64,000 nt of DNA from Bacteroidota bacterium (GTDB lineage Bacteria; Bacteroidota; Bacteroidia; NS11-12g; UBA955): positions 1 through 64,000 of the forward strand of contig JAIYAW010000004.1 in assembly GCA_027488835.1 (NCBI GenBank), read 5' to 3'. Positions within the stretch are counted from its first letter, which is position 1; each line of letters opens with the position of its first letter. The notes beneath the pieces are model-generated. The model saw only the letters and a program-made list of their open reading frames with translations. It was not told where the DNA came from and ran no database searches. A program made the translations under genes and the position numbers. Of this stretch, positions 19,550 through 26,269 are shown in pieces.

Positions 19550-19878
19550 GGCTTATCCTCCTCTTTTAATTCTTCTACACTCACTGCTCCAATGCAATCT
19601 TTGCAGCAAGCTAGAAGTAAGCCCATACGGTCTCTTGGATTTAATTTCCAATTTTTCACGGCTATATCCAACAACCAACCTTCGGGTATTAAACCATCAA
19701 AAAATGGAAATAATATATTAGATGTATAAATAGCCTCTTGCAAGGGCAGCGTTAAACTTACCGGTTTTGCATCTATTTGGTTTAAATAGGCTTTGGCATA
19801 TTCAAAATGATACCCTTTATCATCTTGCGTTAGCCAGCCTGCCATCTGTGTGTCTATTTTTATAATTGCCTTTCTCAT
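19546..19878 (-). CDS. hipS: HipS-like protein: stand-alone HipA N-terminal subdomain
   Basis: 110 residues matching the HipA N-terminal region (couple_hipA type): AGWLTQDDKGYHFEYAKAYL, the strand-turn PVSLTLPL, FPFFDGLIPEGWLLD and DRMGLLLACCKDCIGAV are the usual conserved blocks. In the HipBST system this small protein, not HipB, is the main antitoxin that holds the kinase inactive. The stop of hipB and the start of hipS overlap in TAATG; the stop of hipS overlaps the start of hipT. Because all three frames overlap, the split is a designed three-gene arrangement rather than a recent frameshift of one hipA gene. Confidence 0.85.
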   Translation of the reverse strand: MRKAIIKIDTQMAGWLTQDDKGYHFEYAKAYLNQIDAKPVSLTLPLQEAIYTSNILFPFFDGLIPEGWLLDIAVKNWKLNPRDRMGLLLACCKDCIGAVSVEELKEEDKP

Positions 19879-20084
19879 TATTCATTTTCTTTTTTAGCAG
19901 GCACGGCCCCAACTTCATAACTAAATAAACGTAGTACCTGATTTACCTTGTCTATGCGTAAACTTTGCTTTCCTTGTTCTAATTCACGAACAAATCGTAA
20001 GCCCACACCTGCCTTTTCAGCTAACTCAGGCTGGGTTAGGTTTACTGATTTTCGCTTCTCTTTTACAAAACTTGCTAATTTCAT
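19878..20084 (-). CDS. hipB: HipB-like antitoxin / repressor (XRE family)
   Basis: 68 residues from ATG at 20084; the frame is open seven codons upstream, but that part overlaps operator 1. A single Cro/cI helix-turn-helix fills the protein: VKEKRKSVNLTQPELAEKAG, then VGLRFVRELEQGKQSL and DKVNQVLRLFSYEVGAV. It resembles the short HipB/YddM-type repressors. As in hipBA operons it should bind the palindromes directly upstream and repress the locus together with the other components. The C-terminus is very short. Confidence 0.85.
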   Translation of the reverse strand: MKLASFVKEKRKSVNLTQPELAEKAGVGLRFVRELEQGKQSLRIDKVNQVLRLFSYEVGAVPAKKENE

Positions 20085-20086
20085 TT

Positions 20087-20225
20087 TATACCCTTTAAGG
20101 TGCAAATATAGTTTATATTCTTTAAATTATACCCATTAGGGTGTAAATTACTTCAAAAATAATTTATTATACCTTTTCGGGTGTAACAACTAAATAAATA
20201 GTCAAAATATACCCTTAAGGGTATA
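20087..20225 (-). promoter_or_regulatory. Four-operator control region of hipBST
   Basis: Four 18-bp sites of the form TATACCC-n4-GGGTGTA: 20087-20104 (TATACCCTTTAAGGTGCA), 20128-20145 (TATACCCATTAGGGTGTA), 20168-20185 (TATACCTTTTCGGGTGTA) and 20208-20225 (TATACCCTTAAGGGTATA, a perfect palindrome). Spacing is 41, 40 and 40 bp, about four helical turns. A -7 box, TATATTTG on the minus strand (20110-20103), lies between sites 1 and 2; site 1 covers the expected transcription start and site 2 the -33 region. This is a strong layout for cooperative repression, analogous to the multiple operators of E. coli hipBA. Confidence 0.85.
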
Positions 20226-20239
20226 TTTTAAAAGTGTGT

Positions 20240-20383
20240 TTAAACTCTATCTTTTGCTATATCGTAATACATCAACAATTGCTCATCTTCCAACAAAATA
20301 TTTTGCGGAATCATATCGCCAAGTGCTACGATGGCTTTGAAATCTTTTTGTTCCCAAATATTTTTGAAACCTTTGCCTATGGT
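20240..20383 (-). pseudogene. C-terminal remnant of an unidentified gene
   Basis: A minus-strand frame without start codon reads about 43 residues from the edge of repeat C to a TAA at 20240-20242. It contains GFKNIWEQKDFKAIVALGDM and ends NILLEDEQLLMYYDIAKDRV. The sequence is clearly protein-like. Upstream the frame meets a stop inside the palindromic repeat. It looks like the 3' end of a gene whose body was lost when the repeat or cassette was joined here. I cannot name the family. Confidence 0.55.
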
Positions 20384-20454
20384 TGGTGTTTAGCGTAGCG
20401 TAGCGTCACCAACCATATAAGTAGCGTTTGGTGATAACACCAACCGCAGGCAAA
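20372..20454. repeat. Cloverleaf-like repeat, copy C
   Basis: Third copy of the palindromic unit found in repeats A and B: TTTGCCT at the left pairs with AGGCAAA at the right. Inside are ATGGTTGGTG/CACCAACCAT and CGTTTGGTG/CACCAACCG (one mismatch). It has one extra TAGCG in the first loop (three units rather than two). The 70-bp leader seen in copies A and B is absent. Confidence 0.85.
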
Positions 20455-20493
20455 TAAAAAAAGGCTCCAGATTTTTATCTGGAGCCTTTTTTT
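20455..20493 (-). terminator. Strong rho-independent terminator
   Basis: AAAAGGCTCCAGAT and ATCTGGAGCCTTTT form a long stem with a short T-rich loop and A/T runs on both sides. It lies 20 bp after the stop of the lipoprotein gene on the minus strand and abuts repeat C. Confidence 0.9.
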
Positions 20494-20512
20494 ATTTGAA
20501 GTGCCGATTCAG

Positions 20513-21010
20513 TTAAGGACTCACTAATTTCCCTGACCATTTTTGCGTAGAATTTTTTACAGCAATATTTTTAAAAGTATAAACATATTTATTATCGCTT
20601 ATTGCAACATCTACCGTACCTGATATTGCCATTGTATTGAAAAACGCAAGCGCTTCATTTGGTAAAAGCGTGTGTGAGCAGGTATCACAGAGATTGTATA
20701 TGTTATAAGTTCCTACCACTGGCACTGTAGCCGGGAAATTAGAACTTCCTGTTTTTATTAGTATAATATTGGAAGAGGCTGCTGCTTGTATCGTATAACC
20801 TGTACTATCACCTTGTACACCAAAAAAAGTAATGTTTGCATTCAAAATTGGACCTCCTATATACCCTGTCGTATTATTTGTAAAAACGGTGGTTGTATCA
20901 ATGTTCGGCTTTACGACAGTAGTTGCAGCGGGCTCCTCTTTTTTACAACTAGTACAAACCAGCATTAAAGAAATAATTATAGCAAATGGTGTTAATTTGA
21001 AAAGTTTCAT
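20513..21010 (-). CDS. Small lipoprotein, unknown function
   Basis: 165 residues with signal peptide and lipobox (LVCTSCKKEE), so it is lipid-anchored. The mature part is rich in Thr, Asn and Val with beta-strand character (ITFFGVQGDSTGYTIQAAAS; VDVAISDNKYVYTFKNIAVK) and a Cys pair in CDTCSH. I recognise no family. It has its own terminator and lies with hipBST between the two 146-bp direct repeats, so it may travel with that locus. Confidence 0.7.
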   Translation of the reverse strand: MKLFKLTPFAIIISLMLVCTSCKKEEPAATTVVKPNIDTTTVFTNNTTGYIGGPILNANITFFGVQGDSTGYTIQAAASSNIILIKTGSSNFPATVPVVGTYNIYNLCDTCSHTLLPNEALAFFNTMAISGTVDVAISDNKYVYTFKNIAVKNSTQKWSGKLVSP

Positions 21011-21055
21011 AATTTATTAGATTGGACTTTATGCAAAAAAAGTCATTTAATTGAT

Positions 21056-21201
21056 ATTTCCACCTCACAAAGATATTAGGAAAATCTAAAATGAAGGAAA
21101 TTGACGAATAAAATATAGTGATAATTGCCTATGGTCGGTGTTTAGCGTAGCGTCACCAAACATATAAGTAGCGTTTGGTGATAACACCAATCGCAGGCAA
21201 A
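21056..21201. repeat. 146-bp direct repeat, copy B (with cloverleaf-like unit B)
   Basis: Same orientation and length as copy A (18457-18602). The first 78 bp, which in copy A include the start and 5' flank of ccmB, are identical, but no ccmB gene follows here. The palindromic unit spans 21125-21200. Its right end shares bases with the attC-like site that follows. Confidence 0.9.
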
Positions 21202-21243
21202 CACGAAACACCGCCTTTTGGGTAGGTGCTGTTATGTGCTGCC
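21196..21243 (-). repeat. Short attC-like hairpin 0, downstream of the esterase pair
   Basis: On the minus strand it reads GGCAGCACATAACAGCACC, a loop, then GGCGGTGTTTCGTGTTTGCC. The ends pair imperfectly (GGCA/TGCC, CAC/GTG, CACC/GGTG). ACATAAC resembles an integron inverse core (RYYYAAC, one mismatch). It starts right after the stop codon of the first esterase gene. The evidence for an attC function is weak on its own; position and family resemblance to the next two sites support it. Confidence 0.4.
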
Positions 21244-21250
21244 CTTATTA

Positions 21251-22402
21251 TCATTCTTTTATAAGTTTAATGGTTCTGTCGTCTATTTTGAGAAAGTATA
21301 AACCACGAGTCAACTCTGAAAAATCTCTCTGTTCAATGTATTTACCCGTCCACATGACTTGACCAAAATAATTAATTAGTGTGAAAAATTCTTTTCCAGT
21401 CGTGTTAGTTAGGTTGATTTTGTCTGAAAATGGATTCGGAAATGCTTTGATGGCTTCTTTAGTTTCGTTTAAGTCGTTAATTCCAGTTGTCAAGCAGCCT
21501 AATGTATAATTCTGAAAAAAAAACCAAAGTAAATCAGTCGCACTAATTTGAGTTGAAACAGGATTGTTGTTCGGATTTCCGCCTGGCCAACTATGACTAC
21601 CGTCAGTGGTGGCATAATGATGAAATTCTACATTACATGAACAGTTATGTATTTTAATGAAGTCGTAATTCGTTCCATTGCCATTTATAATTGTGTCTCT
21701 TGATTGGCAATTGTTTTTCTGTGACCATATATTCATTGTACTGTCCTGTGATGGGAAAAATATAGTTGTCAAAGGAGGAGCACCACCCATACCACCATTG
21801 TAAAATACAATCGGGTCAACTTTTGAATGAAAATTAATTATAGGTATTTTGTTTGTTGGATTACAAGGAAAATACATTTGAGAGCATGCATTGGGTGCAA
21901 TAGCCGCAAAACGATGGCTTAATTCGCAAGCTAATCTATAGCAGAGCATACCGCCATTTGAAGAACCTGTTGCGTAAACTCGGGTCGTGTCAATTGGATA
22001 ATTTGAGAACAAAGTATCTAATAAATTATCGATGAAGCCAACATCATCAACATTTTGATTCATTGCAGGTGGACAACAATTACCGGCATTCCAAGACCGA
22101 TTTTGATTGAAAACTCTTCCTTCGGGATAGACAACAATAAAACCAGAACTGTCAGCCTTTTCAGAAAGTTTACTCTGATATGCAAACACTGTCCAACCCT
22201 GTGAGCTTGTCGCTGCCTGTTGGCCTCCGTGAAAACCTAGTATTAATGGATAATTTGTGTTTGAACTATATCCAAGTGGTAAATGTATATTATATTTTCT
22301 CCAAACGTTGCCAACGTTTATGCTGTCGTAAATATCTGTTTGTCCGAAGCAACAAGTCAGCATAATAAAGTTCAAACAGATTAGTAACAATATTCTTTTC
22401 AT
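21251..22402 (-). CDS. Secreted PHB-depolymerase-like esterase with T9SS type A sorting domain
   Basis: 383 residues. A signal peptide (LLICLNFIMLTCCFG) is followed by an alpha/beta hydrolase of the LpqC / PHB depolymerase type: PLILGFHGGQ (oxyanion region), VVYPEG, SWNAGNCC, VDDVGFIDNLLD, the nucleophile elbow ATGSSNGGM, and a likely catalytic His in GSHSWPGG. Feruloyl and acetylxylan esterases share this fold, so the substrate may be a plant polysaccharide ester. The last 70 residues (AFPNPFSDKINL to RTIKLIKE) form a type A T9SS sorting domain. Its ATG overlaps the stop of the upstream paralogue (TAATG). Confidence 0.85.
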   Translation of the reverse strand: MKRILLLICLNFIMLTCCFGQTDIYDSINVGNVWRKYNIHLPLGYSSNTNYPLILGFHGGQQAATSSQGWTVFAYQSKLSEKADSSGFIVVYPEGRVFNQNRSWNAGNCCPPAMNQNVDDVGFIDNLLDTLFSNYPIDTTRVYATGSSNGGMLCYRLACELSHRFAAIAPNACSQMYFPCNPTNKIPIINFHSKVDPIVFYNGGMGGAPPLTTIFFPSQDSTMNIWSQKNNCQSRDTIINGNGTNYDFIKIHNCSCNVEFHHYATTDGSHSWPGGNPNNNPVSTQISATDLLWFFFQNYTLGCLTTGINDLNETKEAIKAFPNPFSDKINLTNTTGKEFFTLINYFGQVMWTGKYIEQRDFSELTRGLYFLKIDDRTIKLIKE

Positions 22403-23532
22403 TATTTAACTAGTTTAATTGTCCTATTGTCAATTTTCAGGAAATAAAGACCATTTGTTAAGTATGAAAAATTCTGCTGTTCAATATTTTTACCTGTCCA
22501 AATAACTTGACCAAAATAATTAATAAGCGTGAAATTTTCATTTCCAGTCGTGTTAGTCAGATTGATTTTGTTTGTGAATGGATTTGGGAATGCCTCTATT
22601 TTAATATTTGTTTCGTTAAAATTTTCAATACCAGTAGTTAAACAGCTTGTTGTATAATTCTGAAAAAATTGCCACATTAAATATGTTGCACTAAATTGAT
22701 TGCTAACAGTTACCGTTCCTGAAGAAAGCCCTCCAGACCAAGAATGTTCCCCGTCATAACTTACATATTGTTCTATTATTGCGTTACATGAACAATTTGA
22801 ATATTTAAAATGATCATATTGGTTTGTGTTATGGAATAAGGTGTCTTTCAAAATGCCACAAGAATAATTTGAGCTTATAATATTAAACATGCTGTCTTGC
22901 GGTGGAAAATATGTTCCAGTTGAACCAATTGTTACGCCTCCAAAATATTTTACATTCTGGTCTTGATAAGAATGAAAACTAATTATTGGGATAGATCTTG
23001 CAGGATTCCAAGGATAATACATTAGATTACCTGCAACTGGTGCAATAGCGGCAAAGCGATTTGTTAACTGGTTCGCAAGTCGATAACACAACAATGCACC
23101 ATTTGAAAAACCTGTCGCATATACACGAGTTGTATCTATTGGTCTGTTTGCAAATAAATTACTTAGTAAAGAATTTACAAATCCAACATCGTCTATATTT
23201 TGTGTTGTTGATGGGGCGCAACAACCTCCTGCGTTCCAAGTTCTATTTCCTGCAATTTTTACTCCTTCGGGATATACAACAATAAAACCTGCAGTATCTG
23301 ATTTTTGAGATAAACGAGATTGATATTGAATGGATTGATAACCTAATAGACCACCACCGTGAAATGCTAAAACTAATGGGTAGTTGTTCGAAGTATTATA
23401 TCCTGTTGGAAGATGAGTTAAAAAAGTTCTCCAACGACCTCCAACAAAAATACTGTCATAAATATTTGTTTGAGCAAAAGCCAAATTGGATAGTGAAATC
23501 AACAAAATGAATTGTAAAAATTTTTTTTTCAT
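22402..23532 (-). CDS. Secreted PHB-depolymerase-like esterase, paralogue
   Basis: 376 residues, colinear with and similar to the downstream gene over its whole length: signal peptide (LQFILLISLSNLAFA), LVLAFHGGG, VVYPEG, TWNAGGCC, VDDVGFVNSLL, nucleophile motif ATGFSNGAL, GEHSWSGG, and the same T9SS domain (AFPNPFTNKINLTNTTGNE). The two genes are a tandem duplication that has diverged in the substrate region. They form a one-base-overlapping operon. The two nucleophile motifs differ (SSNGG versus FSNGA), as do the residues before the catalytic His. Confidence 0.85.
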   Translation of the reverse strand: MKKKFLQFILLISLSNLAFAQTNIYDSIFVGGRWRTFLTHLPTGYNTSNNYPLVLAFHGGGLLGYQSIQYQSRLSQKSDTAGFIVVYPEGVKIAGNRTWNAGGCCAPSTTQNIDDVGFVNSLLSNLFANRPIDTTRVYATGFSNGALLCYRLANQLTNRFAAIAPVAGNLMYYPWNPARSIPIISFHSYQDQNVKYFGGVTIGSTGTYFPPQDSMFNIISSNYSCGILKDTLFHNTNQYDHFKYSNCSCNAIIEQYVSYDGEHSWSGGLSSGTVTVSNQFSATYLMWQFFQNYTTSCLTTGIENFNETNIKIEAFPNPFTNKINLTNTTGNENFTLINYFGQVIWTGKNIEQQNFSYLTNGLYFLKIDNRTIKLVK

Positions 23533-23593
23533 GTCTATTTATTTCTTTGGACTTGTTTTTCTTTTATTGGTTTAATTCCTCTTTAAGGGTTGC

Positions 23594-23725
23594 ATTTAAC
23601 GGTCCGCGGCTTTGCGCTGCGCGGGTTTCAGAGCTCTAATGTATTAAAAGTAACGGAAACTTCCAAGCAACTTGATGACTTTTTGAAACACAAAACCCCG
23701 CGTTGCGCAAAACCGCTGTTAGCGG
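23594..23725 (-). repeat. attC-like inverted-repeat site I
   Basis: About 132 bp with complementary ends: on the plus strand TTTGCGC and GCGCGGGTTT pair with AAAACCCCGCG and GCGCAAA, flanked by TAAC and GTTA. On the minus strand the 3' end is GTTAAAT, which fits the integron core consensus GTTRRRY; the other end, CGCTAAC, is a partial match to RYYYAAC. The apical part carries ACGGAAACTTCCAA (23653-23666), also seen in site II. It directly follows the 116-residue gene. Confidence 0.55.
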
Positions 23726-23762
23726 AAGGGCATTTCATTTTAATCCTATAACATTTCAAGAC

Positions 23763-24113
23763 CTAAGTAATTAAATTTTCATCTAATATTCTGAATGCAT
23801 CTATCAAAGTTTTACTATTAAGGCCCTCATTGAAACTTGTTTCTAAGTAATCCATTATCCATTTCTCTGGAATAAATTTTGAATTCGTTAATTTAATTTG
23901 ATGATAAACATGCGGGATAAATAAAGTAAATCTTTCTTTACTTTCAGAAAAATCACTATTTACAGCCCAAACAGTAGCGTTTTCGGGAAAAACAAGCATT
24001 GCATAAGGATAAAGTTCTCTGTTGTTACCTTCGTTGTCAATATGAGTAATAGAAATGCATTCAGAAATTGATTTTTCAATAATCTTTATATAATCCTTGT
24101 ATTTCTGTTCCAT
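23763..24113 (-). CDS. Hypothetical protein in a cassette-like setting
   Basis: 116 residues, cytoplasmic, no signal peptide or membrane segment. Predicted mixed alpha/beta: an N-terminal helix (YKDYIKIIEKSISECISI), strands (YAMLVFPENATVWAV; RFTLFIPHVYHQ) and a C-terminal helical part. I recognise no family. It lies alone between attC-like sites I and II, the usual arrangement of a small unknown gene in an integron cassette. Confidence 0.65.
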   Translation of the reverse strand: MEQKYKDYIKIIEKSISECISITHIDNEGNNRELYPYAMLVFPENATVWAVNSDFSESKERFTLFIPHVYHQIKLTNSKFIPEKWIMDYLETSFNEGLNSKTLIDAFRILDENLIT

Positions 24114-24224
24114 TCTAAAGTGATTTATTTTATGAAGTTACGAAATCCGTTAAATATTGTTTATAGTGTTCAATGACAAAAATAATTGATTGTGAGTTTT
24201 TATTGATTGGAAAAAATCGCCTTT

Positions 24225-24363
24225 CCGCTAACGATTTGCATGCTAGCGATGGGCGCGATACCGAAGCACTGAACTGCAAACCTATTACAAATTTATAAAA
24301 GAAATACGAACTTCCAAATTAGCACTGAACCAGCGGCTATCGCTAGCATGCTGATATAAGCAG
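24225..24363 (-). repeat. attC-like inverted-repeat site II
   Basis: Perfect 13-bp inverted repeat GCATGCTAGCGAT (24238-24250) and ATCGCTAGCATGC (24339-24351), extended with mismatches by GGGCGC/GCGGCT. CGCTAAC lies just outside on the left. AGCACTGAAC is present twice as a direct repeat (24265-24274, 24321-24330). The motif ACGAACTTCCAA (24306-24317) is shared with site I. It follows the acyltransferase-like gene on the minus strand. Confidence 0.55.
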
Positions 24364-24390
24364 TGGTTCTTTCTGCCGCCTCGTATATTC

Positions 24391-25500
24391 TCATTCTGTC
24401 TGTTTTATTTTGTTCTTATTTTGTCTAAATATTATGAATTCGTTTATAAAGTGTGATATAAACGTGAATGTCAAAATTAATAAAATAATGGTGTCGTAAG
24501 AGCTTTGGTTAATACCGAAAAAAGCAATGCTCCAAATGATAATTATCCATTGAGCAAAGTAAATGTTTGTCACTCCATTGCTCCACTTAAAAAGTAAGTC
24601 AAAAAACTTGTTCTGAGGTACTTTGTCTAGAATTAATTTATTAATGTAAAGCCAAAAGACTACAAAGCCGCACATAAATATCATTCCACCTTGTCGGCTA
24701 TGATAGTAGTCGTTGAAATGATAATCTACGTTTGAATATGAAATAGCAACTCCAATAACCAGAACTAAAATGCCAATTATTCCAAAGTATTTAAAAGTCG
24801 TACTTTGGTCTTTTGAGTTTTTTATTGTGTCGCCAAGAAACATACCTAGTAGTGGAAACGATAGCCAAGGAAATACAGGAAAAGCAATTTTATTTGCGAT
24901 AAAGCTAAATTCAATTGGTTGGTCTCCCCAAAACAGTTCTAAAATTTGGTCTATTACTGGTATGTTTAGGTTTAAGCCCCAAAGAAATGGTGAAAGCATA
25001 CTAATCAGAAATGCAGTAAATAGTATTATATACTTGTTGATTTTAAACTCTTGAATAAGTGCCATAATCATTAATGCAATTCCAGCAAATTGTAAAATGT
25101 CAACTATGGTTAAAATAGTGTATTCATTTATTTTTTCTAAAGGGAATGTTTTTGCAATATCCATTTCTAATTGAGTAGAAAGAGTGAATGGAATGAAACC
25201 TCTTAGGATGTTTAGAATGTAGCCTGACAAAAATATTTTAAAGCCACGTAATAATCTTGGCTTCAATTCTGATTTCCTTGAATAGATAAATGAAAATCCC
25301 ATCAAAGTCATAAAAACTGGTGCGGCTGGCGGACCTCCGAAAAACTCTATAATTTGTCCGAATACCGAGTTTTTTACTTCTTCACTTGCAAATACCTCAA
25401 GTGTATGAACAGCAATCATAAAAAATACTGCCAAACCCCGTGCAAGGTCTATGGACAAAAGTCTGTTGTTAGGGTTTGTCGTTGTCATATTTGAAGTCAT
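24391..25500 (-). CDS. Multi-spanning membrane protein, DUF1624 / acyltransferase-like
   Basis: 369 residues with about ten hydrophobic segments. The start RLLSIDLARGLAVFFMIAVH, an Arg-x-x-x-x-Asp-x-x-Arg-Gly motif followed by a His, is typical of the heparan-alpha-glucosaminide N-acetyltransferase-like / DUF1624 and DUF418 families, which probably acylate sugars at the membrane. FGGPPAAPVFMTLMGFSFIY and FPLLGMFLGD also fit. The Crp-type regulator lies 58 bp upstream on the same strand and could control it. The substrate is unknown. Confidence 0.72.
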   Translation of the reverse strand: MTSNMTTTNPNNRLLSIDLARGLAVFFMIAVHTLEVFASEEVKNSVFGQIIEFFGGPPAAPVFMTLMGFSFIYSRKSELKPRLLRGFKIFLSGYILNILRGFIPFTLSTQLEMDIAKTFPLEKINEYTILTIVDILQFAGIALMIMALIQEFKINKYIILFTAFLISMLSPFLWGLNLNIPVIDQILELFWGDQPIEFSFIANKIAFPVFPWLSFPLLGMFLGDTIKNSKDQSTTFKYFGIIGILVLVIGVAISYSNVDYHFNDYYHSRQGGMIFMCGFVVFWLYINKLILDKVPQNKFFDLLFKWSNGVTNIYFAQWIIIIWSIAFFGINQSSYDTIILLILTFTFISHFINEFIIFRQNKNKIKQTE

Positions 25501-25558
25501 TTTAAGACTACAAAAATGCCGTACTTAAAAATGATTTCATTTGACATATATCACAAAA

Positions 25559-26128
25559 TCATTTTGCTCTCAAACGACTCAATGTTTCTCGCGTAATACC
25601 AAGAAAAGAAGCGATATATGTTAAAGGGATGCGTTGTAGAAGTTGTGGTTGTTTGTCAACTAATGTCAGGTATTTATCAATTGAATTCATCATCTGCGAA
25701 AAGTAAATCTTGTCCTCTAAAAACAGGGCGTACTCTTCAATTATTGCATTGATAAAATTGGCTATCTGAATATTAGATAACATTAAAGGTTTTATCTTTT
25801 TAATATTGATTGCAATTAGGGTACTATTTTCAACTAGCTCCATTGTTTCTCTTGAAGGATTGTCATTAAAATTTTGTAACGACCCTACCATATCATTTTC
25901 TAAAGCAAACCAAGTATTCACTTCTATTCCATCCTTTAAATAGAAACTTCTCACAGCACCCTTGATTACAAAATAAGCAAAGTCGTGTCGTTGATTTTCA
26001 TTGATGAGTACGTGCTTTTTGTTCAAATTTAAGATTGACAAATAAATGCAGATTTCTGCTTTTGTCCCGTCGCTTAATGGCAGATTCTTAGAAAAATGAT
26101 TTAAAAAGGGTTGGAATAAGATGTCCAT
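25559..26128 (-). CDS. Crp/Fnr family transcription regulator
   Basis: 189 residues, normal for Bacteroidota Crp-like regulators. An N-terminal cyclic-nucleotide-type beta-roll (HDFAYFVIKGAVRSFYLKDG) is followed by a long dimerisation helix and a C-terminal winged helix (RIPLTYIASFLGITRETLSRL). No Fe-S Cys motif of Fnr is seen, so the effector is unknown. A -7 box TATCTTTG (26157-26150, minus strand) lies 21 nt before the ATG. It is followed by the membrane protein gene, a likely target. Confidence 0.88.
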   Translation of the reverse strand: MDILFQPFLNHFSKNLPLSDGTKAEICIYLSILNLNKKHVLINENQRHDFAYFVIKGAVRSFYLKDGIEVNTWFALENDMVGSLQNFNDNPSRETMELVENSTLIAINIKKIKPLMLSNIQIANFINAIIEEYALFLEDKIYFSQMMNSIDKYLTLVDKQPQLLQRIPLTYIASFLGITRETLSRLRAK

Positions 26129-26236
26129 TCTTTTGAGTATTGTGAATTACAAAGATATTGAGTTGTATTTTTTCATAAAACCCATATTCTTGAAATATAA
26201 AAAGATGCAACTAGCATAACTCACTGAAAGACAAAG

Positions 26237-26261
26237 AAAAAGCCATCATTTCTGATGGCTT
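26237..26261 (-). terminator. Terminator of tRNA-Asn
   Basis: AGCCATCA and TGATGGCT form an 8-bp stem with a 4-nt loop (26241-26260). On the minus strand it is followed by TTTTTC. It lies 9 nt beyond the tRNA 3' end. Confidence 0.8.
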
Positions 26262-26269
26262 GTCCAGTG

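Noticed and set aside
18605-19878. Frameshifted single hipA gene
   Set aside because: The two parts overlap as ATGA with proper starts, and the N-terminal part is a complete domain; this matches known hipS-hipT pairs better than a broken gene.
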